Assembly (NCBI GenBank): GCA_900491605.1
Contig: UESW01001522.1
Coordinates: forward strand, 181,228-245,227
Reading direction: 5' to 3'
Source: Calamus simplicifolius
Taxonomy: Eukaryota > Streptophyta > Magnoliopsida > Arecales > Arecaceae
Length of the DNA stretch: 64,000 bases
Positions 47,815 through 58,703 of the stretch are shown one piece after another. The notes under the pieces were generated by a model. The model did no database searches. It had not been told where the DNA came from and saw only the letters and a list, made by a program, of their open reading frames with translations. Within the stretch, counting starts at the first letter, position 1. Each line of letters opens with the position of its first letter. A program made the position numbers and the translations under genes.

Positions 47815-49990
47815 TATGATGCTTGCCTAGGCACCTGGCTTGCCCAAACTACCTAGGCAAGGCCCACCTAGGTGGCCCAATCAATGTGGTCGCTGAGGGT
47901 GTCAATGAAGGCAAATGATCTACTAGCTCAATCCAAACTTAACCAGAAGAGCTTGATTATTGTAAGATATTTTTCATTCTTCATGCCTTTTAATTGCATA
48001 TATTCTTGGATAACAAAAGTAATAGTTGAATAGATGACCTCTTTTAGATGTAATTTTTCATATTTCTTTTGTCATTACTTTTTCAACTTTCATAGTTCAT
48101 GAGCTAGCATCCCGGATGCATTAAATAATTTAAAAAATAGTTCCAAATAAAGGATAATAATTTATTAAATACCCGATTTCTATCCAAAACTCAACCCAAT
48201 ACTTGACCATTTTGGGTCCCATATTGTATATGGCTATAGAGCTTTCATTGAGTTTGGATCTAACAAATATATTTTAGATTTTGGATATGGATATGGCCAA
48301 AATTGACTCAAACTTGACTCATTGGTACCCTTAGAAATCACCTGCTCCCCTAAGCCATTAGGCATCACCCAGGCTGACCAATCCCTTCATGCCCTCACCT
48401 AGCCTAGCCCAAGTGGCTGACCCAAAGCATTCAAGCCTAGGCTCAACTCAATCCACTTCACCAGCAAGATTTAAAATTACAAAGAAGCCTTTCAAGTTCC
48501 ATCACTTTATCAATGGGTGACCACATGGGCCATTAGGCATCATCCAGGCAGTCAAATCCCTTTACCTAGGGCAAAGAAGGGGGCTCTATCCACCACCATC
48601 CATTCTCATCGATAATGAAAATTGAATGAGGATAGCAGGGCACTAAGATCAACAAGGAACAACCCCCCCCCCCCCCCCCCACATGCGCACACGCAGAGCA
48701 TTGAATTCTGTACTACTTAGAGAGTTCTTATAAGGGGTAAAACTAAATCTAGATTCGTTTCCATATCTGAATATTTTCAAATATAGATATAAATTTGAGT
48801 ATTCAACTAATATCCATATCAACACCCATAAAAGAAAGATGGGTATATATAGATAACCATTCAATCTATACCCAAATATCTTGTTTTGTTTGCAATTTTA
48901 TTTAATCTTCTAAAACACTAATGAACTCCTAAGGAAAATAATTGACAATAATACCATCTTAATTAACCTTTCATTCAGTGATGTCATTTATTAGTTGTTC
49001 ATAAAGTTTAACTACTCAATTTTTGCCTGCATTTTTATCCATAATTTTAGTATTTGATTTGTATCCAAACCTATTTGAAACACAACCAGCCACAGACGCA
49101 TTAGCAGTTCACATGGAATCAAACTAAACCAAGGTCAAGGAAGACTAAGGTGACCAAATTGAGGACGATGAGTTATCAATGATGTAAATTTCAGTATCCG
49201 ACTGGCATTCGTGTCTATATCCATATTCGTTAAATAAAAATGGATATGAATATGGATATATTGATAACCAACCCACACCTGATCTATTTTCAGCCCTAGC
49301 TCTAATCTCATATTTGCACCAAAATAGTAGTAACTAATATTTCAGTATTTGATTTGATTCTATATCCATTTAAAATATATATGGATATGAATTTTGGGAT
49401 CACACTTATATCCATATATCCATATATGCACACGTACTCCTTGAACAAAAATGGATATGAAAAAGGATATACTAACATGTAATCCATATTTGATCCATTT
49501 GGAGCCCTAGTTCTAATCCTAGAAGCATGCCCTTCATTTTGCACCAAAGTAACATTAATAATAGTAATAGCAGCAACAATAATGGTAGCAGCTGCATCAT
49601 AATCATCATCAGCAGCAGGAATCACGCCCCCTGTTTTGCACCAAAATAATAGCGATTTTTTTAGGCCTAGTTCTAATCCTAGGGGCTCGCTCCTTATTTT
49701 GCACTAAAATAATAGTAGTGGTAGCAGACGGCAACAGTAGAAGCATCAGTAGTACTCAACTCAACTCGACTCGACTCATCTAAGACTTTTCCCAACTACA
49801 TGGGGTCGGCTACATGAATCTGCTTCCTCCACTTTGCTCTATTTAGGACAGTAGAAGCATCAGTAGTAGCAATAGCAATATTAGTAATAGCGGTTGCAAT
49901 AGCAACAATAGTAATAGTAATAGTACAAAAGGTACTGCAGTAAAAAATAGTGATAGTAGCCGTCAAAGATTCTATTCATCCCCCCCCCCC
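47815..49990. other. Intergenic repeats: CCTAGG-rich patches, ATATCC-rich DNA and trinucleotide runs
   Basis: Patches at 47826-47885 and 48355-48560 repeat CCTAGGC-like words. Around 48230-49500 many copies of GGATATGGATAT and its complement occur, on both strands. 49550-49940 is rich in TAA, TAG and CAG trinucleotides, with AGTTCTAATCCTAG at 49508 and 49671. C runs of 18 (48663-48680) and 13 (49980-49992) are present. A plus-strand patch at 50600-50700 has similar CCTAGG words. I cannot assign these to a known element. Confidence 0.45.
49755..49850 (-). repeat. RTE-type LINE 3' end fragment
   Basis: The plus strand reads CTCATCTAAGACTTTTCCCA, then ACTACATGGGGTCGGCTACA, then TGAATCTGCTTCCTCCACT. 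This is the hallmark 3' region of plant RTE LINEs and recurs in decayed form at 63731. Confidence 0.7.
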
Positions 49991-49999
49991 CCTCTTTCT

Positions 50000-51700
50000 T
50001 CTTACTTTTTATGTTTGTTCTTTCTATTGGAGTTACAATTAACGTTATTGAGAGGTTTTAGGTATTTTCTATCGATCGATGATGGATTAATTTTTACCTT
50101 GGCTGCTTTTCTGCTTTTTAGCTTGAGTTGGATTGGGAATATAAAACTGTGTTTGAATCAGATATATAGATTGGGAATTTTGAGTTTTACTAGGGCTTCT
50201 ATCCTTTTTGTTGTGTTGTATTTTTCTTTGTTTTAGGAAAATAAAGAAATCAATTTCCTACTATTTTTCTCCTGGATTATACTTTGCTTTCACAAGTTTT
50301 ATATTGCAGTAACATTGTAGTGTCATTATTAGTGTTACTACTATTGTAGCAGTAACTTCATGTATAATTAACATGATTTCTACGTGTTGATAAGACAACA
50401 TGGCATTACGCTAATGTTATATAAGTTTAGAATGAACAATAAAATTACCATAGTCTTTCAACTATCATGTTTTAAGTAGAACTCATGATTAATTAATTAC
50501 AATTATATCTCTTGATCATGTTATATGGATAGTTTATGGGGCATAATGTAATCTTTAATCAAAAATTAAAATATATGAAGATATAAGTTATTTGTAGACT
50601 TTGTCAAAATTTGTCCCCTGGGCAGTCACTTAATCACCTAGGCCATAGCAGGGTCCATTAGCCAAGGTCAACTAGGTTATTGGGCAACTATGCTTTCTTG
50701 TTAATCATATAGGCCTTTTTAAATCAAAAACAGAAACATGAAAAGTGAAAAATTAAAACCAAGAAATGAAACAGAAGAGTAAACTTGATCATACCTAGAA
50801 AACTCAAAACATAATTAGTAACTGATGCAACATAATATGGACATCCTTTGTCACTGACCTAACACAAGACCTCATAATGTGTATCACATAAACTTGCTTC
50901 AACTTCCAATTCCACTACAACAATTCATCACCTGCTACTTTCTGACATAAATTTCCAAGCCTATGTTCTCTAAATATCTTATGACTGATAAACCCTAGAT
51001 GAGCATCAAGGAACCTAAAATGTCCTCTGTTATTTGCATAACAGTAAAAATAACAAGGACAGCAGTTATAATATAAAAAACAAATTTAGTAGAGTGATTT
51101 TCATAGGAAGGTTCTGATTTCACAATCCAGAGGTAAAATAATCCCTATTCTAAAAGATTAGACATCAAAAAAGGTCATGATTACTTAAACATGACAACAA
51201 AAGACAAGGCCCATATCGATTCCTATGTCAGATAGAAGCAAGAAAAAAGTTAATGCTATTCCAAAAACTTGATCATACACTGGAAGTTTTGTAAATTCGA
51301 AGAAAATTAATTTCATCTCTAAGCAAATTATAACAGCCTGTGCACCATACACATCAACATCTAGATTTCAAATCCCAGACAGGATAATTAAAATCCCTAT
51401 CAACTGCTCCCAGACCTGAAATCCTCAGTCATTAATCTCAGATCTTCATATAAAACAAATGGCAAGTATTGAAAAACACAAAATAAGCAGATCTAATCTT
51501 ACTTCACACAACTACATTAGAAAGAAGTGAAAATTTCCAAAAAAAAAATTCACAAAAGAATTAACCAGATTAATATATCAGCGAAGATTCTTCAACAGAT
51601 CTAATACAATTCCATTCATCATCCAAAAATAGTTACATGAATCCAGAGTCCTACAGCGCTCCTGATCCGGATATCAAAGGAGAAGTAAATAAACCCTAAT
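50000..51700. other. Intergenic DNA downstream of the PRA1 gene
   Basis: No open frame with recognisable content. The part next to 51700 would contain the PRA1 3' UTR. Confidence 0.4.
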
Positions 51701-51818
51701 TTTGCAAGAATAGCTTCTCCTACCTGCCGAAATATCAATAAAAAGGTAAGGGAGAGAGAAGAGGATGCCCTACGTAACCAACCTCAATGAACGCAACCAA
51801 GTAACCATCAGATCCACA

Positions 51819-52451
51819 TCAGACGCCGACTGCGGGGGCAGCAGAGGCAGCGGCTCCGCCGAGAAAGGAAAGGAACCCCGAGGCTGCGCCGGCGGGCTCC
51901 TGGTCGTCGAGGAAGAGGTCTTCGGGCATACGAAAGGCGCCGTGGATGGCGACGATAGCGGCACCGACCAGGAGGGCGGAGATGAGGAGCGATCCAACGG
52001 AGGTGAGGAAGACGACGAGGATGGTGAGGAGGACGAGGGCGCCAAGGGTCTCGCGGTCGGAGAAGGTGCGACCGACAATGACGAGCGGGGTGTCGGTGGG
52101 GCGGAAGAGGTAGAGAAAGCACCAGGCTGCGAGGAGGGATAGGAGGACGGCGAGGGAAAAGGGGTGGGAGAGGAGGGAGAGGGCGAGGACAGCGGCAATA
52201 AAGGTGAGGTAGTTCACGCGGAAGTAGGAGAGGTTCTTGCGGACGCGGGATGCGGCGTCGGAGAGGGATTCCGGCCGAGCGAAGGCGGAGCGGTCGATGA
52301 GCTCCGTCCAGGGGCGGCGGTTGGCGAGGGAACGGCGGATGGAATCGGAGAGAAGGGAGAGGAAGCGGCGGAAGGCCGGGGTGGAGATCGGTGCAGTGGC
52401 GTCGGCGCCGGTGGAGACGGGGATGATGGGCGGCGAGGCGGAGCTGGCCAT
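51819..52451 (-). CDS. PRA1 family protein
   Basis: The single-exon frame encodes 210 residues from ATG at 52451 to TGA at 51819-51821. It is a PRA1 (prenylated Rab acceptor / YIP3-like) protein: a disordered start, then RRPWTELIDRSAFARPES (about 45-62), RKNLSYFRVNY (about 71-81), two hydrophobic pairs (about 82-113 and 135-168) and RMPEDLFLDDQE after the last. Plant PRA1 proteins sit in ER, Golgi and endosomal membranes and act in Rab-dependent traffic; the substrate here is inferred from the family only. Length and lack of introns are normal for plant PRA1 genes. I chose this start because it gives the family's usual length and no ATG lies further upstream in frame. A TRIM lies about 270 bp upstream. 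Confidence 0.93.
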   Translation of the reverse strand: MASSASPPIIPVSTGADATAPISTPAFRRFLSLLSDSIRRSLANRRPWTELIDRSAFARPESLSDAASRVRKNLSYFRVNYLTFIAAVLALSLLSHPFSLAVLLSLLAAWCFLYLFRPTDTPLVIVGRTFSDRETLGALVLLTILVVFLTSVGSLLISALLVGAAIVAIHGAFRMPEDLFLDDQEPAGAASGFLSFLGGAAASAAPAVGV

Positions 52452-52717
52452 GAGACTAGAACCTGTCTGTGGTTTTGAGCAGAGCGCAGGGGAAGGAAGC
52501 CGTCTTGGGCTTGCGCTCGCTTCCCTTTTCGTGGTTTAATGATAAGACCCGCTACCCTTTCCGTAGGGGACCAGGGGTGCGACTTGGCCGGGTTCAGCGC
52601 CCTTGGCCGGTTCAATCCGAATTCAGCCCGTCGAATCTAATTTATAGCCGTACTTAAATTTTAATTTACTTAATTCGAATTCTTTAAATTCGGATTGAAT
52701 CGAAATCGATTTTGTGA

Positions 52718-53299
52718 TGCCCCTCTCAATTATCCCACATCGGATAATTGAGAGTTGGTTAAATGGTTTATAACCGGTTAAGCAAGAAGACAAGGTACCA
52801 ATTGGATCCCTTTTTGGGCTGTAGTGGCCCAAGTTGGTGTGGACCTTGTCCGTCTTGCTTTCTTATAACGAAACGGGCCCGTGGGCCTGGGACGTTACCA
52901 CTGCTTTCTTATAACGAAACGAGCCCGTGGGCCTGGGACGTTACAAATATGGTATCAGAGCCTCGCACCAGTCAGAAGTGCAGGAGCTAAGTGCTTGGTG
53001 GTTGTGATGAGGATGCCCCTCCCAATTATCCCACATCGGATAATTGGGAGTTGGTTAAGTGAGCCTCGCACCAGTCAGAAGTGCAGGAGCTAAGTGCTTG
53101 GTAGTTGTGATGAGGATGCCCCTCCCAATTATCCCACATCGGATAATTGGGAGTTGGTTAAGTGGTTTATAACCGGTTAAGCAAGAAGGACAAGGCACCA
53201 ATTGGATCCCTTTTTGGGCTATGGTGGCCCAAGTTGGTGTGGACCTTGTCCGTCTTGCTTTCTTGTAACGAAACGGGCCCGTGGGCCCGGGTCATTGCA
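52718..53299 (+). mobile_element. TRIM (short LTR retrotransposon) with internal duplication
   Basis: LTR copies at 52718-52945 and 53117-53299 begin TGCCCCTC and share CAATTATCCCACATCGGATA and TTGGATCCCTTTTTGGGCT. Directly inside the left LTR is ATGGTATCAGAGCC, an iMet-type primer site (52950-52963), and GTGATGAGGA precedes the right LTR as the purine tract. There is no coding sequence. A 103-bp unit spanning the interior and the LTR start is duplicated (52958-53060, 53061-53163). In the left LTR the last 45 or so bases (TTTCTTATAACGAAACGGGC) are also doubled. I found no clear target duplication. Confidence 0.8.
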
Positions 53300-53603
53300 A
53301 AACAGGCCTACTGATGTTATGAAAGTGATGATTTAGCATTGTTTGTTAGATTTAAATATATGTAGAGTTGACAATGGTGCTGTGAAAGTGATGATTTTTG
53401 GTATGAACATTTCACCAAAACCTTCATTACCTTTTTAAATAAGCAATATACATTTAACCATTGCATTTTATTATGTAATGTTGGTGGGCCAAACTAGTAT
53501 TTTTATTTTTTTTAATTATTTTCTTTGAGACATTTGTAACTTCTAATATGAAGTTTGCCAAAATTTTATGAAAGCATTTGGAAAGAGATGATGAGAAAAA
53601 AAC
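53300..53603. other. AT-rich spacer between TRIM and MITE
   Basis: No feature recognised. Confidence 0.5.
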
Positions 53604-53606
53604 TAA

Positions 53607-53952
53607 GGTAGTGTTTGATAGAAAAAATATTATTCATGGATAAGTGTATGGGATAGAGTTTATCCTCTGGCTATCCCTAGGGATATCCCTTGGCTATCCC
53701 ATTGATCATATCAAATGCAAAAAGGTAAATCCATAGGATAACCTTTTTTTACTCTTATTTGGATGGATAACCAGCTATTCCTGCATTCTCTAGGAAATAA
53801 ATTGAGGGGATATCTCATGGTTAACCATGGTTAACTATGGATTATCCCTTTGGTTAACCTTATTCTCTGCTATCCCTTATAGTTATGGCTTTTGGGAATA
53901 AGAGGGGATATCCAAGGGATATCCCCTCTTATCCCCTATTTCAAACACTACC
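53607..53952. mobile_element. Tourist-like MITE related to the Harbinger element
   Basis: The element starts GGTAGTGTTTGATAG and ends CTATTTCAAACACTACC, flanked on both sides by TAA (53604-53606, 53953-53955). It is 346 bp with no coding sequence. A run of about 25 bases before its right terminus is identical to the run before the Harbinger terminus at 26385, and the adjoining GGGATAT/TTAACCATGG region also matches in order. Confidence 0.85.
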
Positions 53953-53955
53953 TAA

Positions 53956-54790
53956 AACATCTGGGAAAGGAATGATGAATAAAAAATCATAAAGCTTTGG
54001 ATGGCGAATGCAGACTCGCTACTTGGAAAAGATCTTTCATACCGAACTTATGTAGTCTTCTAGCTGGCTCTTTATATCGTCTCAATATTTTCTACTTTCG
54101 AAGGATAAAGGTGACTTCATTAATATATGGTGGCTATTGAAATGTTATGCAACATCTGGATTACTTTAGATATATTTTGGTTTAACAATGTACTTTTTTT
54201 GTTTAATATTATATAAAAGATGTATATTTTTAGACGTGCAATTTGTAATGTAAAGCGTGTTTGTTTCAAACTTCAGCTTGCTTGTACAATGTGAAGCTTA
54301 TATGTTTCAAACTTTAGCTTATTTGTGCAATGTTAAGCTTGTTTGTTACAAATTGTTATATTTTTTTCTATCAACTCGAATTCCAATCCGAAACTCAACC
54401 CGAGCCCGATTTTTAAAAATAGGGTTAGGGTTGAGGTTTTACAAATATGGTTAGGACTATGATTGATATTTTACAAATAGAATTAGGGTTAGGATTGAGA
54501 AAAATTTGAGTTTCATGAGCACAAGTTACACCCCTACTTTCCGAGGTTCAATTTTCACCGGGTCGAAAATAACAAAATGCGTCGTCCAACTCCTTGTTTT
54601 TTCCTAAAAAGTTTTTCTCTTGCCTTGCCAATGGAAATTGCCATGCCCTCGACTCTTGAAAGCCTTCCTTCCCTTGCGAAGCCATGCAAAGGCCAATAGA
54701 CCATTCTATTGACTAAACCGGCCAATATTCCGAGCTTCTGAGATATTATCAAGGCTTAAAAAGTAATCAGCCCTTTGAAGCCAAAAGGAG
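53956..54790. other. AT-rich spacer
   Basis: It contains the 43-bp tandem repeat at 54258-54350 and no gene I can support. A faint LINE-like frame may start near 54700. Confidence 0.45.
54258..54350. repeat. 43-46 bp tandem repeat, just over two units
   Basis: The order TGTTTCAAACTTCAGCTT, GCTTGTACAATG, AAGCTTATA repeats with small changes; a third unit is partial. Confidence 0.8.
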
Positions 54791-54794
54791 ATTA

Positions 54795-55018
54795 TCTTAC
54801 AATACTTCATAATTTTTGGTTTTCATAATCAATTTATTAAATTTGTTGATGGGTGCGTTATTAACCTTAGCTTCTCCGTCATTGTTAATTATGCTTCTAA
54901 TTGCTCGTCTACTTCTTATCCTGGACTTTGACAAAGGATGCTTACTCTCCCCTTGCATGTTTATTTTGTACCATGAAATGCTTCTAGACGACTTCAAAAT
55001 GCTGTTCTGAATGGTTTC
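54795..55018 (+). pseudogene. LINE reverse transcriptase remnant, left part
   Basis: One plus-strand frame reads LQYFIIFGFHNQFIKFVDGC, then VINLSFSVIVN; after a frame change comes FDKGCLLSPCMFILYHEML. This matches the plant L1-type RT order FGFxxxFIxWVxxCIxxxSFSVxVNG...GLRQGCPLSPYLFILCxExL. It stops at the LTR element start and goes on at 62518. The five bases GTTTC at 55014-55018 are the target duplication. Confidence 0.7.
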
Positions 55019-55964
55019 TGATACGGCTGACCACTTCTTCTGGGTGGTATTATCTTTTGCACGATTTTTGAAAGCAATGATGTGAAAGCAAAACCCCTTT
55101 CGCGGGGCCTTCAGCGTCGGCCACCATCGTCGGCCCCAGCGCTGACCTTGGCTCCGGCCTCTAGCGTCGGCCTTCAGCGCCGGTCTCCAGCTCCGGCCCC
55201 AGCGCTGACTTTGGCTTCGGCCTCCAGCGTCGGCCACCAGCGATGGCCCCCAGTGTCGACCTTCGGCGTCGGCCCCCAGCGCTGAGACTGGCGCCGCCCT
55301 CCAGCGTCAGCTTCCAGCGCCGGTCTCCAGCTCCGACCCCAGCATTGACTTTGGCTCCGGCCTCCAGCGTCGGCCACCAGCGATGGCCCCCAGTGTCGAC
55401 CTTCGGCATCGGCCCCCAGTGCTGAGACTAGCGCCGCCCTCCAGCGTCAGCTTCCAGCGCCAGTCTCCAGCTCCGACTCCCAGTGTCGGCCTTCAGTATC
55501 TTTCACATGCACAATGACCAGTCTCATACAACGGATCCCGTGATCTAAGGTCTACTGTCGAGCACCTCGCTCGCCGAAATTATGGGCAAGTGTTAGCTCG
55601 ATCGGCGGTTATCGCTATAAGCGGCCCTTATCCAGCAACAGCCCAACGACTTTCTGTTCGATGAAACATCACAACAGGGAAGATTCGATGGTTCCAACAG
55701 AACAAGGTAAACGGGATCCCAGGCAGGTATAAAAAGAGGATCCGAGCTCCATGCGAGGGGGACTCTCTCTGGCTTCCTCTTTAAAAATTCCACTTAGACA
55801 ATCTCCCTGTTCCACGACTCGCTGACTTGGGCGTCGAAGGGTCCCCACCGAAAATACCGGCCCGAGACTTTTTTGCAGGCTCTAGAAGGGAAGACGGCGA
55901 CTTTTCTATGCTCACCACAATCCTAGCCCATTCGACGTTCATCACAAGTGAGTTGGCGGCAACA
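55019..55964 (+). repeat. 5' LTR of the Tat-like element
   Basis: It contains TATAAAAA at 55728-55735, which would set the RNA start, and a GC-rich tandem region (about 55100-55490) with a 140-bp period in which CAGCGTCGGCC-like words recur. It ends CGGCAACA. Confidence 0.92.
55728..55735 (+). promoter_or_regulatory. TATA box of the 5' LTR
   Basis: TATAAAAA in a GC-rich setting. The same box occurs at 62281-62288 in the 3' LTR. Confidence 0.7.
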
Positions 55965-55967
55965 GAT

Positions 55968-55985
55968 TGGCGCGCCAGGTAGGGG
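55968..55985 (+). other. Primer binding site of the Tat-like element
   Basis: TGGCGCGCCAGGTAGGGG lies three bases after the 5' LTR. It is the form reported for several plant Tat-lineage elements. Confidence 0.75.
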
Positions 55986-56012
55986 ACTGCAGTTCACACG
56001 GGAGGAAGACGA

Positions 56013-57450
56013 ATGTTCTCCTGTGACCCCATCAATTTTGCAAGGGAAACGATGGTGACCACGCGAGCACAGGAGGCTTCCTCCAGTCAAGCAGCCGGGC
56101 GCATTCCACGGGCTGAGCATTCGGAGGCCAATTTCCATGTTTCGCCCCCGGCGCAAATGAGCCAACTTGATCGGCTCGAAGCTCTAGCCCACCAGGTCCA
56201 GGATCTGACGACAATGGTCCGGGGGCTGCAAGAGCATCATTTGGCTGCTGCAACTTGGCCCCCTATGCTTGACGAAGGAATGCGGGGAACAGTCCAGTCT
56301 CATCAAGGTGGGACCCCGCCTGAGGTCTCCCACCGCTCACCCCCCGAACCTCATCACCGAGGGACCTCAAAGCGACGGCGATCCCCTTCTCGCCACTCCG
56401 GTCGTTCCCACCACCGGCCGGAGGAAAGAGAGTCTAGGCGGGCGCGTTCTTCGCGCCGGAGATCTTCTTTAGCTCCTTCCTCTGATTCATCCCAAGACGG
56501 CACTCTCCGGAAAACCACCCATCGGGCCGAGCAAAGGCTCGACGAGTATCACCAACGGTTGGACGAGCTCAGCTGCCGGATCACCGACTCTTACGGGACG
56601 GCTTATGAGCGCCGTCCCCCGCTTTCCCGTCATATTATGAAGGAGCCGGTCCCGCCCCGGTTCCGTCTCCCCCAACTAGATCCATACGATGGGACGACGG
56701 ATCCCCTTGACCACCTGGAGAGCTACAAGGTCCTTATGCAGGTCCAGGGAGCGACGGACTCCCTTTTATGCATCGCCTTTCCGGCCACTCTCCGGAAAGC
56801 GGTGCGCGCGTGGTACTCCCGCTTGCCCCCGCGCAGCATCAACTCATTTCGGCAGCTCGAGCGATCTTTCCTGGCTCAGTTTGATGCCTGTCGAAAGATC
56901 CCGCGAGTGGCAGATAGCCTCTTTGCTGTTCAGCAGAGGAGTGGCGAGACCTTGAAGGATTTCGTCGCTCGATTTAAGGAGGCGGCGTTGGAGGTATACA
57001 ACCTGGAAGATTCCGTGGCCACTTTGGCCCTGAAACGAGGACTTCGCCCATCCAGGTTTGCGTATTCCCTGGATAAGAAGCCTCCGAGTTCCTATGCTGA
57101 GCTTCTGAGCCGAGCCCAAAAGTACATCCGTGCCGACGAAGCGGATTCTTCCAGGAGGGAAGTTGACAAGAACATCAGTAATAAACCACCACCTACTGAA
57201 CACGCCGATGTATGACCTCATAAGCCCGAGCCTCCATGCCGTCCAGATCGTCGACCACAGACACTGGTTCCTAAGGAGCAATTCACCCCCCTCATGGCTC
57301 CCATCTCTCACATCCTGCTGGAGATAGAGGAGGAACCTTATTTCAAGCGTCCGACTCCCTTGAAGTCTGGGGCCCCCCGCAACAAGGAGTTTTATTGCCG
57401 GTACCACCGAGACTACGGCCACAACACCAAGATTGCCGTCATCTGAAAAA
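56013..57450 (+). pseudogene. Gag of the Tat-like element, frameshifted near its zinc knuckle
   Basis: The open frame runs from Met 56013 (or 56052, MVTTRAQE, a better family start) to a stop at 57213-57215, 400 codons. It has a long basic, Arg/Ser-rich region (KRRRSPSRHSGRSHH) and then the Retrotrans_gag domain: YDGTTDPLDHLESYKVLMQV, LRKAVRAWYSRLPPRSINSF, FLAQFDACRKIPRVADSLF, QRSGETLKDFVARFKEA. Past the stop, in other frames, FTPLMAPISHILLEI and FYCRYHRDYGHNTK follow. The last is the knuckle, where loss of one base turns the K-D-C-R-H-L ending into K-I-A-V-I and a stop. Gag would package the RNA. Confidence 0.88.
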
Positions 57451-58578
57451 GACCAACTCCGCGTTGGCACCAAGGACCGGCGCCCAGCGTCGGCAATAAA
57501 GACCAACTCCGCGTTGGCACCAAAAGACCGGATCTGCTCCGGCAGCTAAAGACCGGCGCCCAGCGTCGGCAATAAAGATCGGCGCCCAGCGTCGGCAACA
57601 AAGACCAACGTGTTGGCACCAAAGACCGGCGCCTAGCGTCGGAATAAAGACCGGCGCCCATCGTCGGCAACAAAGACCAACCCCGCGTTGGCACCAAAGA
57701 TCGGCGCCCGGCGTCGGCAATAAAGACCGGCGCCCAGCGTCGGCAACAAAGACCAACTCCGCGTTGGCAGCAAAGACCGGATCCGTTTCGGCAGCCAAAG
57801 ACCAGCGCCCAGCGTCGGCAACAAAGACCAACTCCGTGTTGGCACCAAAGACCGGATCCGCTCCGGCAGCCAAAGACCGGCGCCCAGCGTCGGCAATAAA
57901 GACCGGCGCCCAGCGTCGGCAACAAAGACCAACGTGTTGGCACCAAAGATCGGCGCCCGGCGTCGGCAATAAAGACCGGCGCCCAGCGTCGGCAACAAAG
58001 ACCAACCCCGCATTGGCACCAAAGATCGGTGCCCGGCGTCGGCAATAAAGACCGGCGCCCACGTTGGCAACAAAGACCAACTTCGCGTTGGCACCAAAGA
58101 CCGGATCCGTTTCGGCAGCCAAAGACCGGCACCCAACATCGGCAACAAAGACCAACTCCGCGTTGGCACCAAAGACCGGATCCGCTCCGGCAGCCAAAGA
58201 CCGGTGCCCAGCATCGACAATAAAGACCGGCGCCTAGCGTCGGCAACAAAGACCAACCCCGCGTTGGCACCAAAGACCGGCGCCCGGTGTCGGCAATAAA
58301 GACCGGCGCCCAGCGTCGGCAACAAAGACCAACTCTGTGTTGGCACCAAAGACCGAATCCATTTCGGCAGCCAAAGACCGGCGCCCAGCGTCGGCGATAA
58401 AGATCAACTCCGCGTTGGCACCAAAGACCGGCACCACATCGGCTTATTAAAGATCAACTCCGCGTTGGCACCAAAGACCGGCACCACATCGGCTTATTAA
58501 AGACCAACTCCGTGTTGGCACCAAAGACTGGCTCTGTGTCGGCATACTAGACACTGGCGCCCTGCGTCGGCACTAAAG
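57446..58578. repeat. GC-rich tandem array in place of pol
   Basis: About 30 short units of roughly 28-38 bp alternate between two types: AAAGACCAACTCCGCGTTGG-CACC and AAAGACCGGCGCCCAGCGTC-GGCAATA, with a third type, GGATCCGCTCCGGCAGCC, inserted at intervals. The array begins directly at the end of gag. CAGCGTCGGC also recurs in the LTRs. Long frames on both strands (up to 286 codons on the minus strand) come only from the repeat. Confidence 0.9.
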
Positions 58579-58703
58579 CTGACTCAGATGAAATTGACCA
58601 TAACCAAAGGTGCACAGTAAGAAAAAAAAAATTCATTGATAGCTAAAAGGCTACAAAGTTGCCGGCTCAAGTCAGGCACAGATGGATACAAAAAGAAAAG
58701 CTA

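Noticed and set aside
51765..52478. Frames of 100-142 codons on both strands over the PRA1 gene
   Set aside because: They are shadows of the PRA1 frame; only the 210-residue minus-strand frame has family motifs.
52718..53299. Possible Cassandra-type TRIM
   Set aside because: No 5S rRNA-like sequence is visible in the LTR.
54419..54432. AGGGTTAGGGTT, telomere-like
   Set aside because: Only two units, followed by unrelated variation; not an interstitial telomere array.
57413..58349. Minus-strand frames of 238-286 codons in the tandem array
   Set aside because: Three overlapping frames are all open because the repeat lacks stops; the products are repeats of the same words, with no domain.
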